NCBI RefSeq assembly: GCF_010915705.1
Contig: NZ_JAAIKE010000001.1
Coordinates: 186,001-250,000, forward strand
Direction: 5' to 3'
DNA: 64,000 bases
From: Pseudotabrizicola algicola
Lineage (GTDB): Bacteria; Pseudomonadota; Alphaproteobacteria; Rhodobacterales; Rhodobacteraceae
The notes below the pieces were generated by a model that saw nothing but the letters and a program-made list of their open reading frames with translations, searched no databases and was not told the origin of the DNA. A program made the translations under genes and the position numbers. Within the stretch, counting starts at the first letter, position 1; each line of letters starts with the position of its first letter. Below, piece after piece: positions 8,159 to 16,384 of this stretch.

Positions 8159-8493
8159 CGCCCATTCATTTGAACCGGCTTCTGACCTTGGAAGAGCGGG
8201 TCACAGTTCCTGACGGGGCGGGCGGGTTTTCCTTTTCTTGGCAGGCAGTTGGCGCGCTTTGGGCCGAGATTGTGCCGGGAACGGGACGCAGCGTGGCAGG
8301 CGAAGAAACCACTGCGGCCAAGGTTCCTTATCGTATCACCTTGCGGGGGGCGCCCGTCGGCTCGGCGCGCAGGCCGCGTCCGGGCCAGCGTTTGACCCAA
8401 GGCGGGCGGATTTTTCAGGTGCTTGCGGTGACCGAGCGCGACGCGGCCGGTCACTATCTGACCTGCGTTGCACATGAGGAGACCGCGACATGA
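8155..8493 (+). CDS. g7: GTA head-closure / head-tail adaptor (g7)
   Basis: A 112-residue protein of the SPP1 gp16-like head-closure family, which forms the stopper ring joining head and tail. Characteristic are LLTLEERVTVPDGAGGFSFSWQAVGALWAEI and the beta-rich end RIFQVLAVTERDAAGHYLTCVAHEE. Start and stop overlap the neighbours by ATGA (g6) and ATGA (g8), indicating tight translational coupling through the connector genes. Confidence 0.87.
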   Translation: MTPIHLNRLLTLEERVTVPDGAGGFSFSWQAVGALWAEIVPGTGRSVAGEETTAAKVPYRITLRGAPVGSARRPRPGQRLTQGGRIFQVLAVTERDAAGHYLTCVAHEETAT

Positions 8494-8888
8494 GCTATCG
8501 CGCGGCAGCGGCCTTGCAGGCGGCGATTTACGGTGTGTTGTCAACGGCCCCGGCGCTGGCAGGCGTGCTGGTCTTTGATGCCACGCCCCCTGCAGAGAAT
8601 GCGGGCACTTTTGTGCTGATCGGACCCGAAGAGGTGCTCGACCAATCCGACAAGACGGGATTTGGCGCGGAACATCGGATTGCCGTCAGCGTGATCAGCG
8701 ATGCGAGCGGATTTCTGACCGCCAAGACCTTGGCTGGCCACGTGACCGACTGTCTGACCGGGGCAAGGCCCGAACTTGGCACAGGTCGGGTTGTCGGAAT
8801 CCGCTTCGTCAAGGCGGTGGCCAAAAGACTGGCAGATGGCGACACGCGGCGGATTGATCTGACGTTTCGCGTCAGGATCGATCTGTAA
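8490..8888 (+). CDS. g8: GTA tail terminator (g8), DUF3168
   Basis: A 132-residue member of the DUF3168 family, the tail-terminator ring that caps the tail tube at the head side. The family pattern is visible in LQAAIYGVLSTAPAL, YVLIG-like TFVLIGPEEVLD, the HRIAVSVISDASG strand, and the end DTRRIDLTFRVRIDL. It begins within the ATGA overlap with g7. The major tail protein follows after 32 bases. Confidence 0.87.
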   Translation: MSYRAAAALQAAIYGVLSTAPALAGVLVFDATPPAENAGTFVLIGPEEVLDQSDKTGFGAEHRIAVSVISDASGFLTAKTLAGHVTDCLTGARPELGTGRVVGIRFVKAVAKRLADGDTRRIDLTFRVRIDL

Positions 8889-8920
8889 CCCTTTTGAAAA
8901 TACGGGATTGGAGAAGCAGC

Positions 8921-9334
8921 ATGGCTGTGCAGAACGGAAGAGATCTGCTGTTGAAGCTGGATCTGACGGGCGATGGCACTTTTGAAACCGTGGCAGGTCT
9001 TCGGGCCACGCGGATCAGTTTCAACGCCGAAACTGTGGATGTGACAAGCCTCGAGAGCACGGGGGGCTGGCGGGAACTTCTGGGCGGAGCCGGTGTAAAA
9101 TCGGCCTCGATTTCCGGGTCGGGCGTGTTTCGCGATGCCAATACGGATGAGCGCGCCCGTCAGATTTTCTTCGACGGCGAGGTGCCGAATTTTCAGGTGA
9201 TCATCCCCGATTTCGGCGTGGTCGAGGGGGCGTTCATGATCACCTCGATCGAATATGCCGGCAGTCATAATGGCGAGGCGACCTATGAAATGTCCTTGGC
9301 TTCGGCGGGCGCGCTCAGTTTTGTGGCGCTGTGA
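8921..9334 (+). CDS. g9: GTA major tail (tube) protein (g9)
   Basis: A 137-residue tail-tube subunit (phage major tail protein, TP901-1-like fold), equal in length to RcGTA g9 as I recall it. It begins MAVQNGRDLLLKLD and carries VTSLESTGGWRELL and the beta-rich FQVIIPDFGVVEGAFMITSIEY. ATG 8921 is preceded by GGAGAAG, and an in-frame earlier start at 8894 was rejected for lack of a ribosome site. Its stop overlaps g10 as TGATG. Confidence 0.9.
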   Translation: MAVQNGRDLLLKLDLTGDGTFETVAGLRATRISFNAETVDVTSLESTGGWRELLGGAGVKSASISGSGVFRDANTDERARQIFFDGEVPNFQVIIPDFGVVEGAFMITSIEYAGSHNGEATYEMSLASAGALSFVAL

Positions 9335-9654
9335 TGGTGAACCCATGGAGGGGTGAGGTCGCGCTGCTGCTGGACGGGCGTCGCCATGTCGCGAAGTTGA
9401 CGCTTGGGGCGCTGGCGGAACTTGAAGACACGCTGGCGGCAGGTTCGCTGATCGATCTGGTGCAGCGATTTGAGGCGGGCCGCTTTTCATCGCGCGACGT
9501 GGTGGCGCTGCTGGTGGCGGGACTGCGTGGTGGCGGCTGGGAGGGGACGGCAGCGGATTTGCGGACGGTTGAGATCGGGGGGGGGCCTATGGAGGCGGCC
9601 CGCGTTGCGGCGGAATTGCTGGCGCGGGCTTTTGCCCTGCCTGGCGAGACATGA
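9334..9654 (+). CDS. g10: GTA tail assembly chaperone-like protein (g10)
   Basis: A 106-residue GTA-specific tail assembly chaperone (Phage_TAC type). These proteins keep the tape measure soluble during assembly and are not found in the finished particle. The start MVNPWRGEVALLLDGRRHVAKLTLGALAELEDTL is characteristic, followed by a helical body. GTG 9331 is also in frame, but ATG 9334 overlaps the g9 stop as TGATG. It overlaps g10.1 by ATGA. Confidence 0.83.
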   Translation: MVNPWRGEVALLLDGRRHVAKLTLGALAELEDTLAAGSLIDLVQRFEAGRFSSRDVVALLVAGLRGGGWEGTAADLRTVEIGGGPMEAARVAAELLARAFALPGET

Positions 9655-9890
9655 GCGGCATCGACTGGCCCGGATTGATCCGGGTGGGTTTGCATCGCTT
9701 GGGTCTGCAACCGGAAGCATTCTGGCGGCTGACGCCTGTGGAACTGAGGGTGATGCTTGGGGCTGACGTGGTCACCCCGCCGCTGACCCGCGCGCGGCTG
9801 GCAGAACTGTCTGCCGCGTTTCCCGATATATCCAAGGAGACGGACAATGGCGCAGATCGAAGACCTGGCGGATCAGGTTGCGGCGCTTGA
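9651..9890 (+). CDS. g10.1: GTA tail assembly chaperone-like protein (g10.1)
   Basis: A 79-residue protein of the rcc01693 type. It begins MSGIDWPGLIRVGLHRLGLQPEAFWRLTPVELRVMLG, the diagnostic part of this family. It is coupled to g10 by ATGA and overlaps the tape measure start by 44 bases. As with paired G/GT chaperones of long-tailed phages, two small genes sit directly before the tape measure. Here they are separate genes, not a frameshift product, as far as I can see. Confidence 0.82.
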   Translation: MSGIDWPGLIRVGLHRLGLQPEAFWRLTPVELRVMLGADVVTPPLTRARLAELSAAFPDISKETDNGADRRPGGSGCGA

Positions 9891-10500
9891 GGCGACGCTG
9901 GGCGCATCTTCGGCGATGGTCGGAGCCTTCGAGGGCGAGTTGTCGCGGATGCAGACAACGATGATGTTTGCCGGACGTGAGGTAAACACCCTTGCCACCG
10001 GCATCGGTAACGGGCTGCGCCGCGCGTTCGACGGGTTGATCTTTGACGGGATGAAGTTGTCCGACGCGCTGCGGACGGTCGCGCAATCCATGATCAACGG
10101 CGTCTATAGCGCCGCGATGCGGCCGGTTCAGGGCGCGGTTGGCGGATTGGTCGCGCAGGGGATCAATTCGGTCATGGGCAATCTGATGCCGTTCAAGGAT
10201 GGAGGGGCCTTTGCGCAAGGCCGGATCATGCCCTTTGCCAAGGGCGGCGTTGTGACAGGTCCGACCAGTTTTCCGATGCGGTCCGGTCTTGGGCTGATGG
10301 GCGAGGCTGGCCCCGAAGCCATTATGCCCCTGACGCGCGGTGCCGATGGCAGGCTTGGTGTGCAGGCGGCGGGAGGCGTGCGTCCTGTCACGGTGGTGAT
10401 GAACATCCAAACCCCTGACGTGCAGGGATTTCAGCGTAGCCAGAGCCAGATCGCGGCGCAGGCCAGCCGTGCTTTGGCACGGGGCCAACGAAACAGATAA
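9847..10500 (+). CDS. g11: GTA tail tape measure protein (g11)
   Basis: A 217-residue tape measure, which sets tail length; RcGTA tails are short and the protein is likewise small. It has a coiled-coil start (DLADQVAALEATLGASSAMVGAFEGELSRM). A hydrophobic Gly/Ala-rich middle follows (MINGVYSAAMRPVQGAVGGLVAQGINSVMG). The C-terminal FAKGGVVTGPTSFPMRSGLGLMGEAGPEAIMPL motif is widespread in phage tape measures. ATG 9847 has AAGGAG upstream inside g10.1. Confidence 0.9.
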   Translation: MAQIEDLADQVAALEATLGASSAMVGAFEGELSRMQTTMMFAGREVNTLATGIGNGLRRAFDGLIFDGMKLSDALRTVAQSMINGVYSAAMRPVQGAVGGLVAQGINSVMGNLMPFKDGGAFAQGRIMPFAKGGVVTGPTSFPMRSGLGLMGEAGPEAIMPLTRGADGRLGVQAAGGVRPVTVVMNIQTPDVQGFQRSQSQIAAQASRALARGQRNR

Positions 10501-10511
10501 GGACAAAGCGC

Positions 10512-11144
10512 ATGGCGTTTCACGAGATCAGATTCCCGACCAATCTGAGCTTTGGCTCTTTAGGGGGACCAGAGCGGCGGACTGAAGTGGTGATGTTGGC
10601 CAGCGGTCACGAAGAGCGCAACACGCCTTGGGCACATTCCCGCCGCCGCTACGAGGCCGGAGCAGGACTGCGGACACTGGATGACATCGAAGCCTTGATC
10701 GCGTTTTTCGAAGCGCGGCGCGGCAGAATGTACGGGTTTCGCTGGAAGGACTGGGCTGATTTCAAGTCTTGCGTGCCGTCACTGAAACCGAGCCCGATTG
10801 ATCAGGTGATTGGCACGGGGGACGGGGTGCGGACGGTGTTTTCCCTGAGCAAAACCTACCGGTCTGGAAACGAGACTTACGATCGGCGCATCACCAAGCC
10901 GGTCGCTGGCACGGTTCTGGTTGCCGTGGCCAGAGATCCGAAGATCGAGGGCGATGAGTTTACAGTGAACACAACGACGGGCGAGATCACTTTTGTCGTG
11001 CCGCCCGATCTGGGCGTGCCGGTTTTTGCTGGCTTCGAGTTCGACGTGCCGGTGCGGTTTGATACCGACATGATCATGACGTCAATTGCATCATTTCAGG
11101 CAGGCGAAGTGCCTGATGTTCCGGTGGTGGAGGTGCGGATCTGA
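10512..11144 (+). CDS. g12: GTA distal tail protein (g12), DUF2460/TIGR02217
   Basis: A 210-residue protein of the DUF2460 family, the distal-tail ring that joins the tail tube to the hub. It begins MAFHEIRFPTNLSFGSLGGPERRTEVV and carries ALIAFFEARRGRMYGFRWKDWADF, both nearly invariant in the family. ATG 10512 follows AAGGACAAAG. Its stop overlaps the hub gene start as TGATG. Confidence 0.92.
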   Translation: MAFHEIRFPTNLSFGSLGGPERRTEVVMLASGHEERNTPWAHSRRRYEAGAGLRTLDDIEALIAFFEARRGRMYGFRWKDWADFKSCVPSLKPSPIDQVIGTGDGVRTVFSLSKTYRSGNETYDRRITKPVAGTVLVAVARDPKIEGDEFTVNTTTGEITFVVPPDLGVPVFAGFEFDVPVRFDTDMIMTSIASFQAGEVPDVPVVEVRI

Positions 11145-12004
11145 TGCAGAATGCATTGCTTGAGCATCTGAAAACCGGGTCCACCACCCTGTGCCGGGCT
11201 TGGCTGGTGCGGCGCAAAGATGGCGTGACGCTCGGCTTTACCGATCATGACTGCGACCTTGTATTCGATGGCGTGGCCTATACGGCAAAAAGTGGTCTGA
11301 CGGCGGGGGCGTTGGAAAAGACGACGGGACTTGCGGTTGACAATACCGAGGTGACTGGCGCGCTGTCTGATGCCTCGGTGCGTGAGGAAGATATTCTGGC
11401 CGGCCGTTACGATGGAGCCGAGGTCACGACATTTCTTGTGAACTGGGCGAATGTATCTGAACGTTCGGTGCTGTTTCGTGGCAGCTTTGGCGAGATCACC
11501 CGTAGCCAGGGGGCGTTTCGGGTCGAATTGCGCGGGCTGAGCGAGAGCCTGAATGTCAAAAGGGGCCGTATCTATCATGCGGCTTGCGGGGCGGTGCTCG
11601 GTGATCGGAATTGCAAGGTTGACCTGTCGACACCGCAGATGTCTGTCGTCGCGCCGCTGGTTGCATCGCGTGACGGGCGGACCCTTGTCTTTTCCATCTT
11701 GCCCGCCTTCGAGGAGGGCTGGTTTGCCGACGGTTATGTGACGATCGAGACGGGTTCAGGTCAGGGGCAGGTTGGCCGTATCAAGGTTGACAGACTCGCG
11801 GCCCAAGAGCGACGTATCGAGCTCTGGCATGCATTTGCTGTGCCACCTGCGGCGGGCGACCAGATGTCGCTGGTGGCAGGATGCGACAGGCGTGCCTCTA
11901 CCTGCCAATCAAAGTTTGATAACTTTCTCAACTTTCGCGGCTTTCCGCATATTCCCGGCGAGGACTGGTTGCGATCAAACCCAAGCCGACAAGGGCGGAG
12001 GTGA
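11144..12004 (+). CDS. g13: GTA hub protein (g13) with four-cysteine cluster, DUF2163/TIGR02218
   Basis: A 286-residue baseplate hub protein. The N-terminal DUF2163 part runs from HLKTGSTTLCRAWLVRRKDG. Two cysteine pairs are seen: C148-x8-C157 (CGAVLGDRNC) and C247-x6-C254 (CDRRASTC), the second just before FRGFPHIPGEDWL. The RcGTA hub is reported to hold an iron-sulfur cluster, and these four Cys are the obvious ligands here. It is coupled to g12 by TGATG and followed by g14 after 4 bases. Confidence 0.92.
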   Translation: MQNALLEHLKTGSTTLCRAWLVRRKDGVTLGFTDHDCDLVFDGVAYTAKSGLTAGALEKTTGLAVDNTEVTGALSDASVREEDILAGRYDGAEVTTFLVNWANVSERSVLFRGSFGEITRSQGAFRVELRGLSESLNVKRGRIYHAACGAVLGDRNCKVDLSTPQMSVVAPLVASRDGRTLVFSILPAFEEGWFADGYVTIETGSGQGQVGRIKVDRLAAQERRIELWHAFAVPPAAGDQMSLVAGCDRRASTCQSKFDNFLNFRGFPHIPGEDWLRSNPSRQGRR

Positions 12005-12008
12005 CCAG

Positions 12009-12488
12009 GTGCCTCAATTCTATTGCCTTGAACCTGCCGCGGATGATCCCTTTGCCGAGATGATCGTGGCGGAAGCCCGCAAATGGATTGGCACGCCCTA
12101 TCGGCATCAGTTTTCGGCCTGCGATGCCGGTACCGATTGCCTGGGATTGATTAGGGGTGTTTGGCGCGCCGTGATCGGGCCGGAGCCTGTCCGTCCGCCG
12201 CCATATTCCGAGGATTGGGCGGAGCCTTCGGGCGACGAGGTGTTGATGCAGGCGGCATGCCGGTACCTTCTGCCCAAGCAAGGGCGCGGTCTGGCCAAAG
12301 GCAATGTTTTGCTGTTTCGAATGAAAGAGGGAGCCATCGCAAAGCACCTTGGCATCCTCTCTGACGACGGACCGCGCACCCGATTCATTCATGCCTATAC
12401 CGGACATGGAGTGGTCGAGACGTCCCTTTCCGGACCTTGGCTGCGTCGCGTGGCAGCGGTCTACAGTTTTCCTCATAAGGCGGAATAA
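12009..12488 (+). CDS. g14: GTA NlpC/P60 cell-wall peptidase (g14)
   Basis: A 159-residue cysteine peptidase of the NlpC/P60 family that opens recipient peptidoglycan for DNA entry. The nucleophile is C44 in GTDCLGLIRG, and the His is in the AKHLGIL motif. The earlier part IVAEARKWIGTPYRHQ is standard for the family. GTG 12009 was chosen because GGAGG lies at proper distance (about 7 bases) and the length fits; a longer in-frame extension lies inside g13. The stop is immediately followed by the g15 ATG. Confidence 0.9.
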   Translation: MPQFYCLEPAADDPFAEMIVAEARKWIGTPYRHQFSACDAGTDCLGLIRGVWRAVIGPEPVRPPPYSEDWAEPSGDEVLMQAACRYLLPKQGRGLAKGNVLLFRMKEGAIAKHLGILSDDGPRTRFIHAYTGHGVVETSLSGPWLRRVAAVYSFPHKAE

Positions 12489-15400
12489 ATGGCGACCATC
12501 CTCTTTGCCGCGGCGGGGGCCGCAGTAGGTTCCGGCTTTGGCGGAACGGTTCTTGGCCTGTCGGGTGCCGCCATTGGCAAGGCCGTTGGGGCAACTCTTG
12601 GGCGGGCTATAGACCAAAGGATCTTGGGGTCCGGGTCTGATCCGGTAGAAGTTGGGCGGATCGACCGATTTCATATCATGGGCGCCAGTGAAGGCGCGCC
12701 GATTGCCAAATTCTGGGGGCGGATGCGGGTCGCGGGGCAGGTGATCTGGGCGTCCCCCTTTCAAGAATCCCGTCAGAGTTCCGGTGGAAAGGGCGCGCCT
12801 TCGCCAAAGACGGTACAATATGCCTATTCTGTCAGTCTTGCCATCGCCTTGGGCGAGGGGGAAATACTCGGAATAGGCCGAATTTGGGCGGATGGCGATG
12901 AGATATCTCCCAAATCGCTGAATATTCGCACCTATCACGGCACTGAAGATCAACTTCCCGATCCCTTGCTCGAGGCTTTTGTCGGCGACTTGGCCCCCGC
13001 GTATCGCGGCACCGCCTATGTTGTTATTGAAAGCCTTGATCTGGGGGCGTTTGGCAATCGCGTTCCGCAATTCAGTTTTGAAGTCATGCGCCGAGCCCAA
13101 GGCCAAAGTGCTGACAAAGTCTCGGACCTGCAAGATGCCATCCGCGCCGTTGCTCTGATTCCGGGGACAGGTGAGTATTCTCTTGCCTCCCAGAAGGTGC
13201 GCTTTGATCGCGATCTGGGGTTGTCCCGCACGTTGAACGTCAATTCACCAAGTGGCGACGCCGACCTCATTGCATCTTTGAACCAGCTTGATCAGGAACT
13301 GCCCAACTGTGGTGCAGTATCGCTCGTTGTGTCTTGGTTTGGTAATGATTTGCGCTGTGGCGCCTGTGAAATACGACCGAAAGTTGAGCAGAAGATCGAG
13401 GATGCCGCGGCTATGCCTTGGCGCTCTGGCGGCATATCTCGAGCCGCTGCCCAAGAGGTGCCGCGCGTCGACGGGGCTTCCATTTATGGGGGCACACCCT
13501 CTGACGCAAGCGTGATCGAGTCCATCGTGACGCTTCGGAATATGGGTAAATCAGTGATGTTTTATCCCTTTATCTTGATGGATCAGATCGAGGGAAATGC
13601 ACTTCCTGACCCCTATTCCGAAAGCATGTCGCAGCCGAAATTGCCTTGGCGCGGCCGCATCACGCTTGCCAAGGCACCGGGCCGTAGTGGCAGTTCCGAT
13701 CAAACCGAGGGTGCTGTCGGCGAAGTTACCGCATTTTTTGGAACGGCCAGCCCTAGCCAGTTTTCCATCGCGAACGGCGAAATGGTTTTTGCTGGCGCGG
13801 ATGAATGGCGACACCGGAGATTCATTCTGCACAACGCGTATCTTTGCAAACTGGCGGGGGGGGTGGAATCCTTCTGCATCGGCTCCGAGATGCGTGGACT
13901 GACGCAAATTAGAGGGCCAAACCATGTCTTTCCGGCAGTTGAAGCACTTGTCAGTCTTGCCGCCGATGTGCGGTCCATTCTTGGCCCGGACGTCAAGATA
14001 AGCTATGCCGCTGACTGGAGCGAATACTTCGGCTTTAGCAGTGGCGAAAATCTATATTTTCACCTCGATCCACTCTGGGCGGACAGCAATATAGATTTTG
14101 TTGGTATCGACAATTATATGCCGATTTCCGATTGGCGGGACGGTGGTGACCATGCGGATATTGGTTGGAGGTCGATATATAATATCGATTATCTGAAGGC
14201 AAATATTTCTGGCGGGGAAGGCTTTGATTGGTATTATGATAGCGAAGAAGGTGTAAAGCACCAACGCAGACTTCCGATCAAAGACTCTGCCTATGATGAA
14301 GACTGGGTTTTCCGCTATAAGGATCTGAAGTCATGGTGGTCATCTCCCCATCACAATAGAATATCCGGTGTGCGGCAGCCTTTTTCTTCGCAATGGGTTC
14401 CGCGCTCCAAGCCGATCAGGTTTACCGAGTATGGCTGTGCTGCGATCGATAAGGGAACCAACGAACCAAACAAGTTTCTTGATCTGCGTTCGTCCGAATC
14501 AGCTGTACCAAGATCTTCCTTGGGCACTAATGATGACCTTATTCAGATGCAGTATTTCAGGGCGATGTATGAATATTGGTCTGATCTTGAAAACAATCCT
14601 GCATCTGAAATCTATGACGGGAGAATGCTGGATACTGCCCATTGCTATGCTTGGGCATGGGATGCGCGCCCCTTTCCGGATTTTCCAAGAAATACAGCGG
14701 TCTGGTCTGACGGTCAAAGTTATGAACGTGGGCATTGGCTTAATGGTCGGGCTACGGCTGTTCCTGTTGATCGGCTTTGCGTCGAGATTTGTGATGACGC
14801 CGGATTGCAATCGATCGACACGAGACGTCTTTATGGTGCCTTGCCCGGGTATCTTATGGCTGATAGCCAGTCGGGGCGATCTGTTCTTCAACCATTGTCT
14901 TCGGCCTTCGGCTTTGATTGTTTTGAAATCCAGGGCTTGCTGAGTTTTCAATCGCGGTTGGCGGCAAAGGCGACTTATATCCAAAAGGACTGCCTTGTCG
15001 TGCAAAAGGACGGCGACGCTGGATATGAGGTGGCAAAAGGCGCGGTGTCGGACGCGGTTGCACGGATTCGCTTCTCCTATTTGGGTGGAGATGGTAGTTT
15101 TTCTGCATCTGTTGCTGAGTCAATTTATCCTGGCGAGCCTCGCTCTTCTGTTATTGAGGCGGAGTTTTCGATGAATCTGCCAGATGGCTTTGCCAAAGAG
15201 ATTGCAGATAGATGGCTGATTGAGGCTCGGCTATCACAGGATCAGATCAGTCTGAATATTCCTATTTCTCAGATGGATCTAGTAGCTGGGTCTATTGTGA
15301 ATTTTGATGGGCTATCCTATCGTATCGACCATATTGAATTGACTGATATTGTTTCAGTCAAGGCGGTTCGTGTTGATGCTGTCGAGGGTGGAAGGCGTCA

Positions 15401-16379
15401 GGTCTCTGGTTATCAAAGAACTTGGAAAAATCATATCGAGGCGCCTCCTGTTTTTCGGCTTTGGATGGATCTTCCTGTAATCTCGTCCCGGCAGATCCAG
15501 CATGCGCCATTCTTGGCCATGACGTCAGATCCCTGGTCTGGACCAGGTTTGCTTTGGTCATCAAGCGAAGATGCGCGATATTCTCTTAACTCTCGATTCG
15601 AGCAGCCATCCATCATCGGTAGAACTCTTTCTGATCTCCCTTCGTCCGGCTCGGGAATCATTGATCGCGGCCCACCTCTTATTGTTGATTTTTCAAAGGG
15701 CGAGGTGGAGTCGATATCGCTTCATGCGATGTTTTCTGGCGGAAATATGGTTGCGATTGGCGATGGTAGCCCCGAGAACTGGGAGGTTTTCCAGTTCTCG
15801 AATGCTGAATTCATCTCTCGTGGTCGTTATGCTTTGTCTATGCGCTTGAGAGGATTGGCGGGTAGTAATGTTTTCTGCTCCACGTGGCCATCCGGAAGTT
15901 ATGTGGTGCTTCTCAACGAGAGGGTGCAGCAAATTTCCCACATGGATGAGCAGTTGAACGTACCGCATCATTATCGTATTTCAAGGCAGAATGATGTTGC
16001 GCTCATGGAGTCTGGACCGCATGATGTTATAGCCTTTAGGGGGATCGGTTTGCGGCCCCTGTCGGTTTGTCATCTCTCTTATCGTGAAGACAGTGCGCAG
16101 GATCATCATTTTAGCTGGCTGCGTCGCACTCGGGTCGGGGGTGACAGTTGGGACAGTTATGAGGTGCCCTTGTCCGAAGATCGAGAGGTTTATTCTGTCA
16201 CTGTAAAGTCCTTGCTTGGAGATGTCAGAAGAAATTTCACCGTTCATATAGAAAAGTTTGTCTACACTTCAGAAATGCGTGCACAGGATGAAGTGTTAAA
16301 TGGCTATCGTCTTTCGGTATCGCAACTATCCACGCGATATGGTGCGGGGCCAGAACGTGATTTGGTGGTTGGCGGCTAG
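12489..16379 (+). CDS. g15: GTA megatron / host-specificity tail protein (g15)
   Basis: A 1296-residue tail-tip protein that attaches to the recipient and extends through the envelope. The N-terminus is Gly-rich and hydrophobic (AAAGAAVGSGFGGTVLGLSGAAIGKAVG). The GTA TIM-barrel domain lies around residues 410-760 (FCIGSEMRGLTQIRG, ISYAADWSEYFG, FVGIDNYMPISDWRDG, RFTEYGCAAIDKGTNEPNKF). A phage-tail_3-like and C-terminal receptor part follows. From about base 14000 to the end the DNA is clearly poorer in GC (sample lines 40-53%) than g2-g12 (about 67% in a sampled line). It ends 5 bases before the convergent dnaE2. Confidence 0.93.
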   Translation: MATILFAAAGAAVGSGFGGTVLGLSGAAIGKAVGATLGRAIDQRILGSGSDPVEVGRIDRFHIMGASEGAPIAKFWGRMRVAGQVIWASPFQESRQSSGGKGAPSPKTVQYAYSVSLAIALGEGEILGIGRIWADGDEISPKSLNIRTYHGTEDQLPDPLLEAFVGDLAPAYRGTAYVVIESLDLGAFGNRVPQFSFEVMRRAQGQSADKVSDLQDAIRAVALIPGTGEYSLASQKVRFDRDLGLSRTLNVNSPSGDADLIASLNQLDQELPNCGAVSLVVSWFGNDLRCGACEIRPKVEQKIEDAAAMPWRSGGISRAAAQEVPRVDGASIYGGTPSDASVIESIVTLRNMGKSVMFYPFILMDQIEGNALPDPYSESMSQPKLPWRGRITLAKAPGRSGSSDQTEGAVGEVTAFFGTASPSQFSIANGEMVFAGADEWRHRRFILHNAYLCKLAGGVESFCIGSEMRGLTQIRGPNHVFPAVEALVSLAADVRSILGPDVKISYAADWSEYFGFSSGENLYFHLDPLWADSNIDFVGIDNYMPISDWRDGGDHADIGWRSIYNIDYLKANISGGEGFDWYYDSEEGVKHQRRLPIKDSAYDEDWVFRYKDLKSWWSSPHHNRISGVRQPFSSQWVPRSKPIRFTEYGCAAIDKGTNEPNKFLDLRSSESAVPRSSLGTNDDLIQMQYFRAMYEYWSDLENNPASEIYDGRMLDTAHCYAWAWDARPFPDFPRNTAVWSDGQSYERGHWLNGRATAVPVDRLCVEICDDAGLQSIDTRRLYGALPGYLMADSQSGRSVLQPLSSAFGFDCFEIQGLLSFQSRLAAKATYIQKDCLVVQKDGDAGYEVAKGAVSDAVARIRFSYLGGDGSFSASVAESIYPGEPRSSVIEAEFSMNLPDGFAKEIADRWLIEARLSQDQISLNIPISQMDLVAGSIVNFDGLSYRIDHIELTDIVSVKAVRVDAVEGGRRQVSGYQRTWKNHIEAPPVFRLWMDLPVISSRQIQHAPFLAMTSDPWSGPGLLWSSSEDARYSLNSRFEQPSIIGRTLSDLPSSGSGIIDRGPPLIVDFSKGEVESISLHAMFSGGNMVAIGDGSPENWEVFQFSNAEFISRGRYALSMRLRGLAGSNVFCSTWPSGSYVVLLNERVQQISHMDEQLNVPHHYRISRQNDVALMESGPHDVIAFRGIGLRPLSVCHLSYREDSAQDHHFSWLRRTRVGGDSWDSYEVPLSEDREVYSVTVKSLLGDVRRNFTVHIEKFVYTSEMRAQDEVLNGYRLSVSQLSTRYGAGPERDLVVGG

Positions 16380-16384
16380 ATTTC

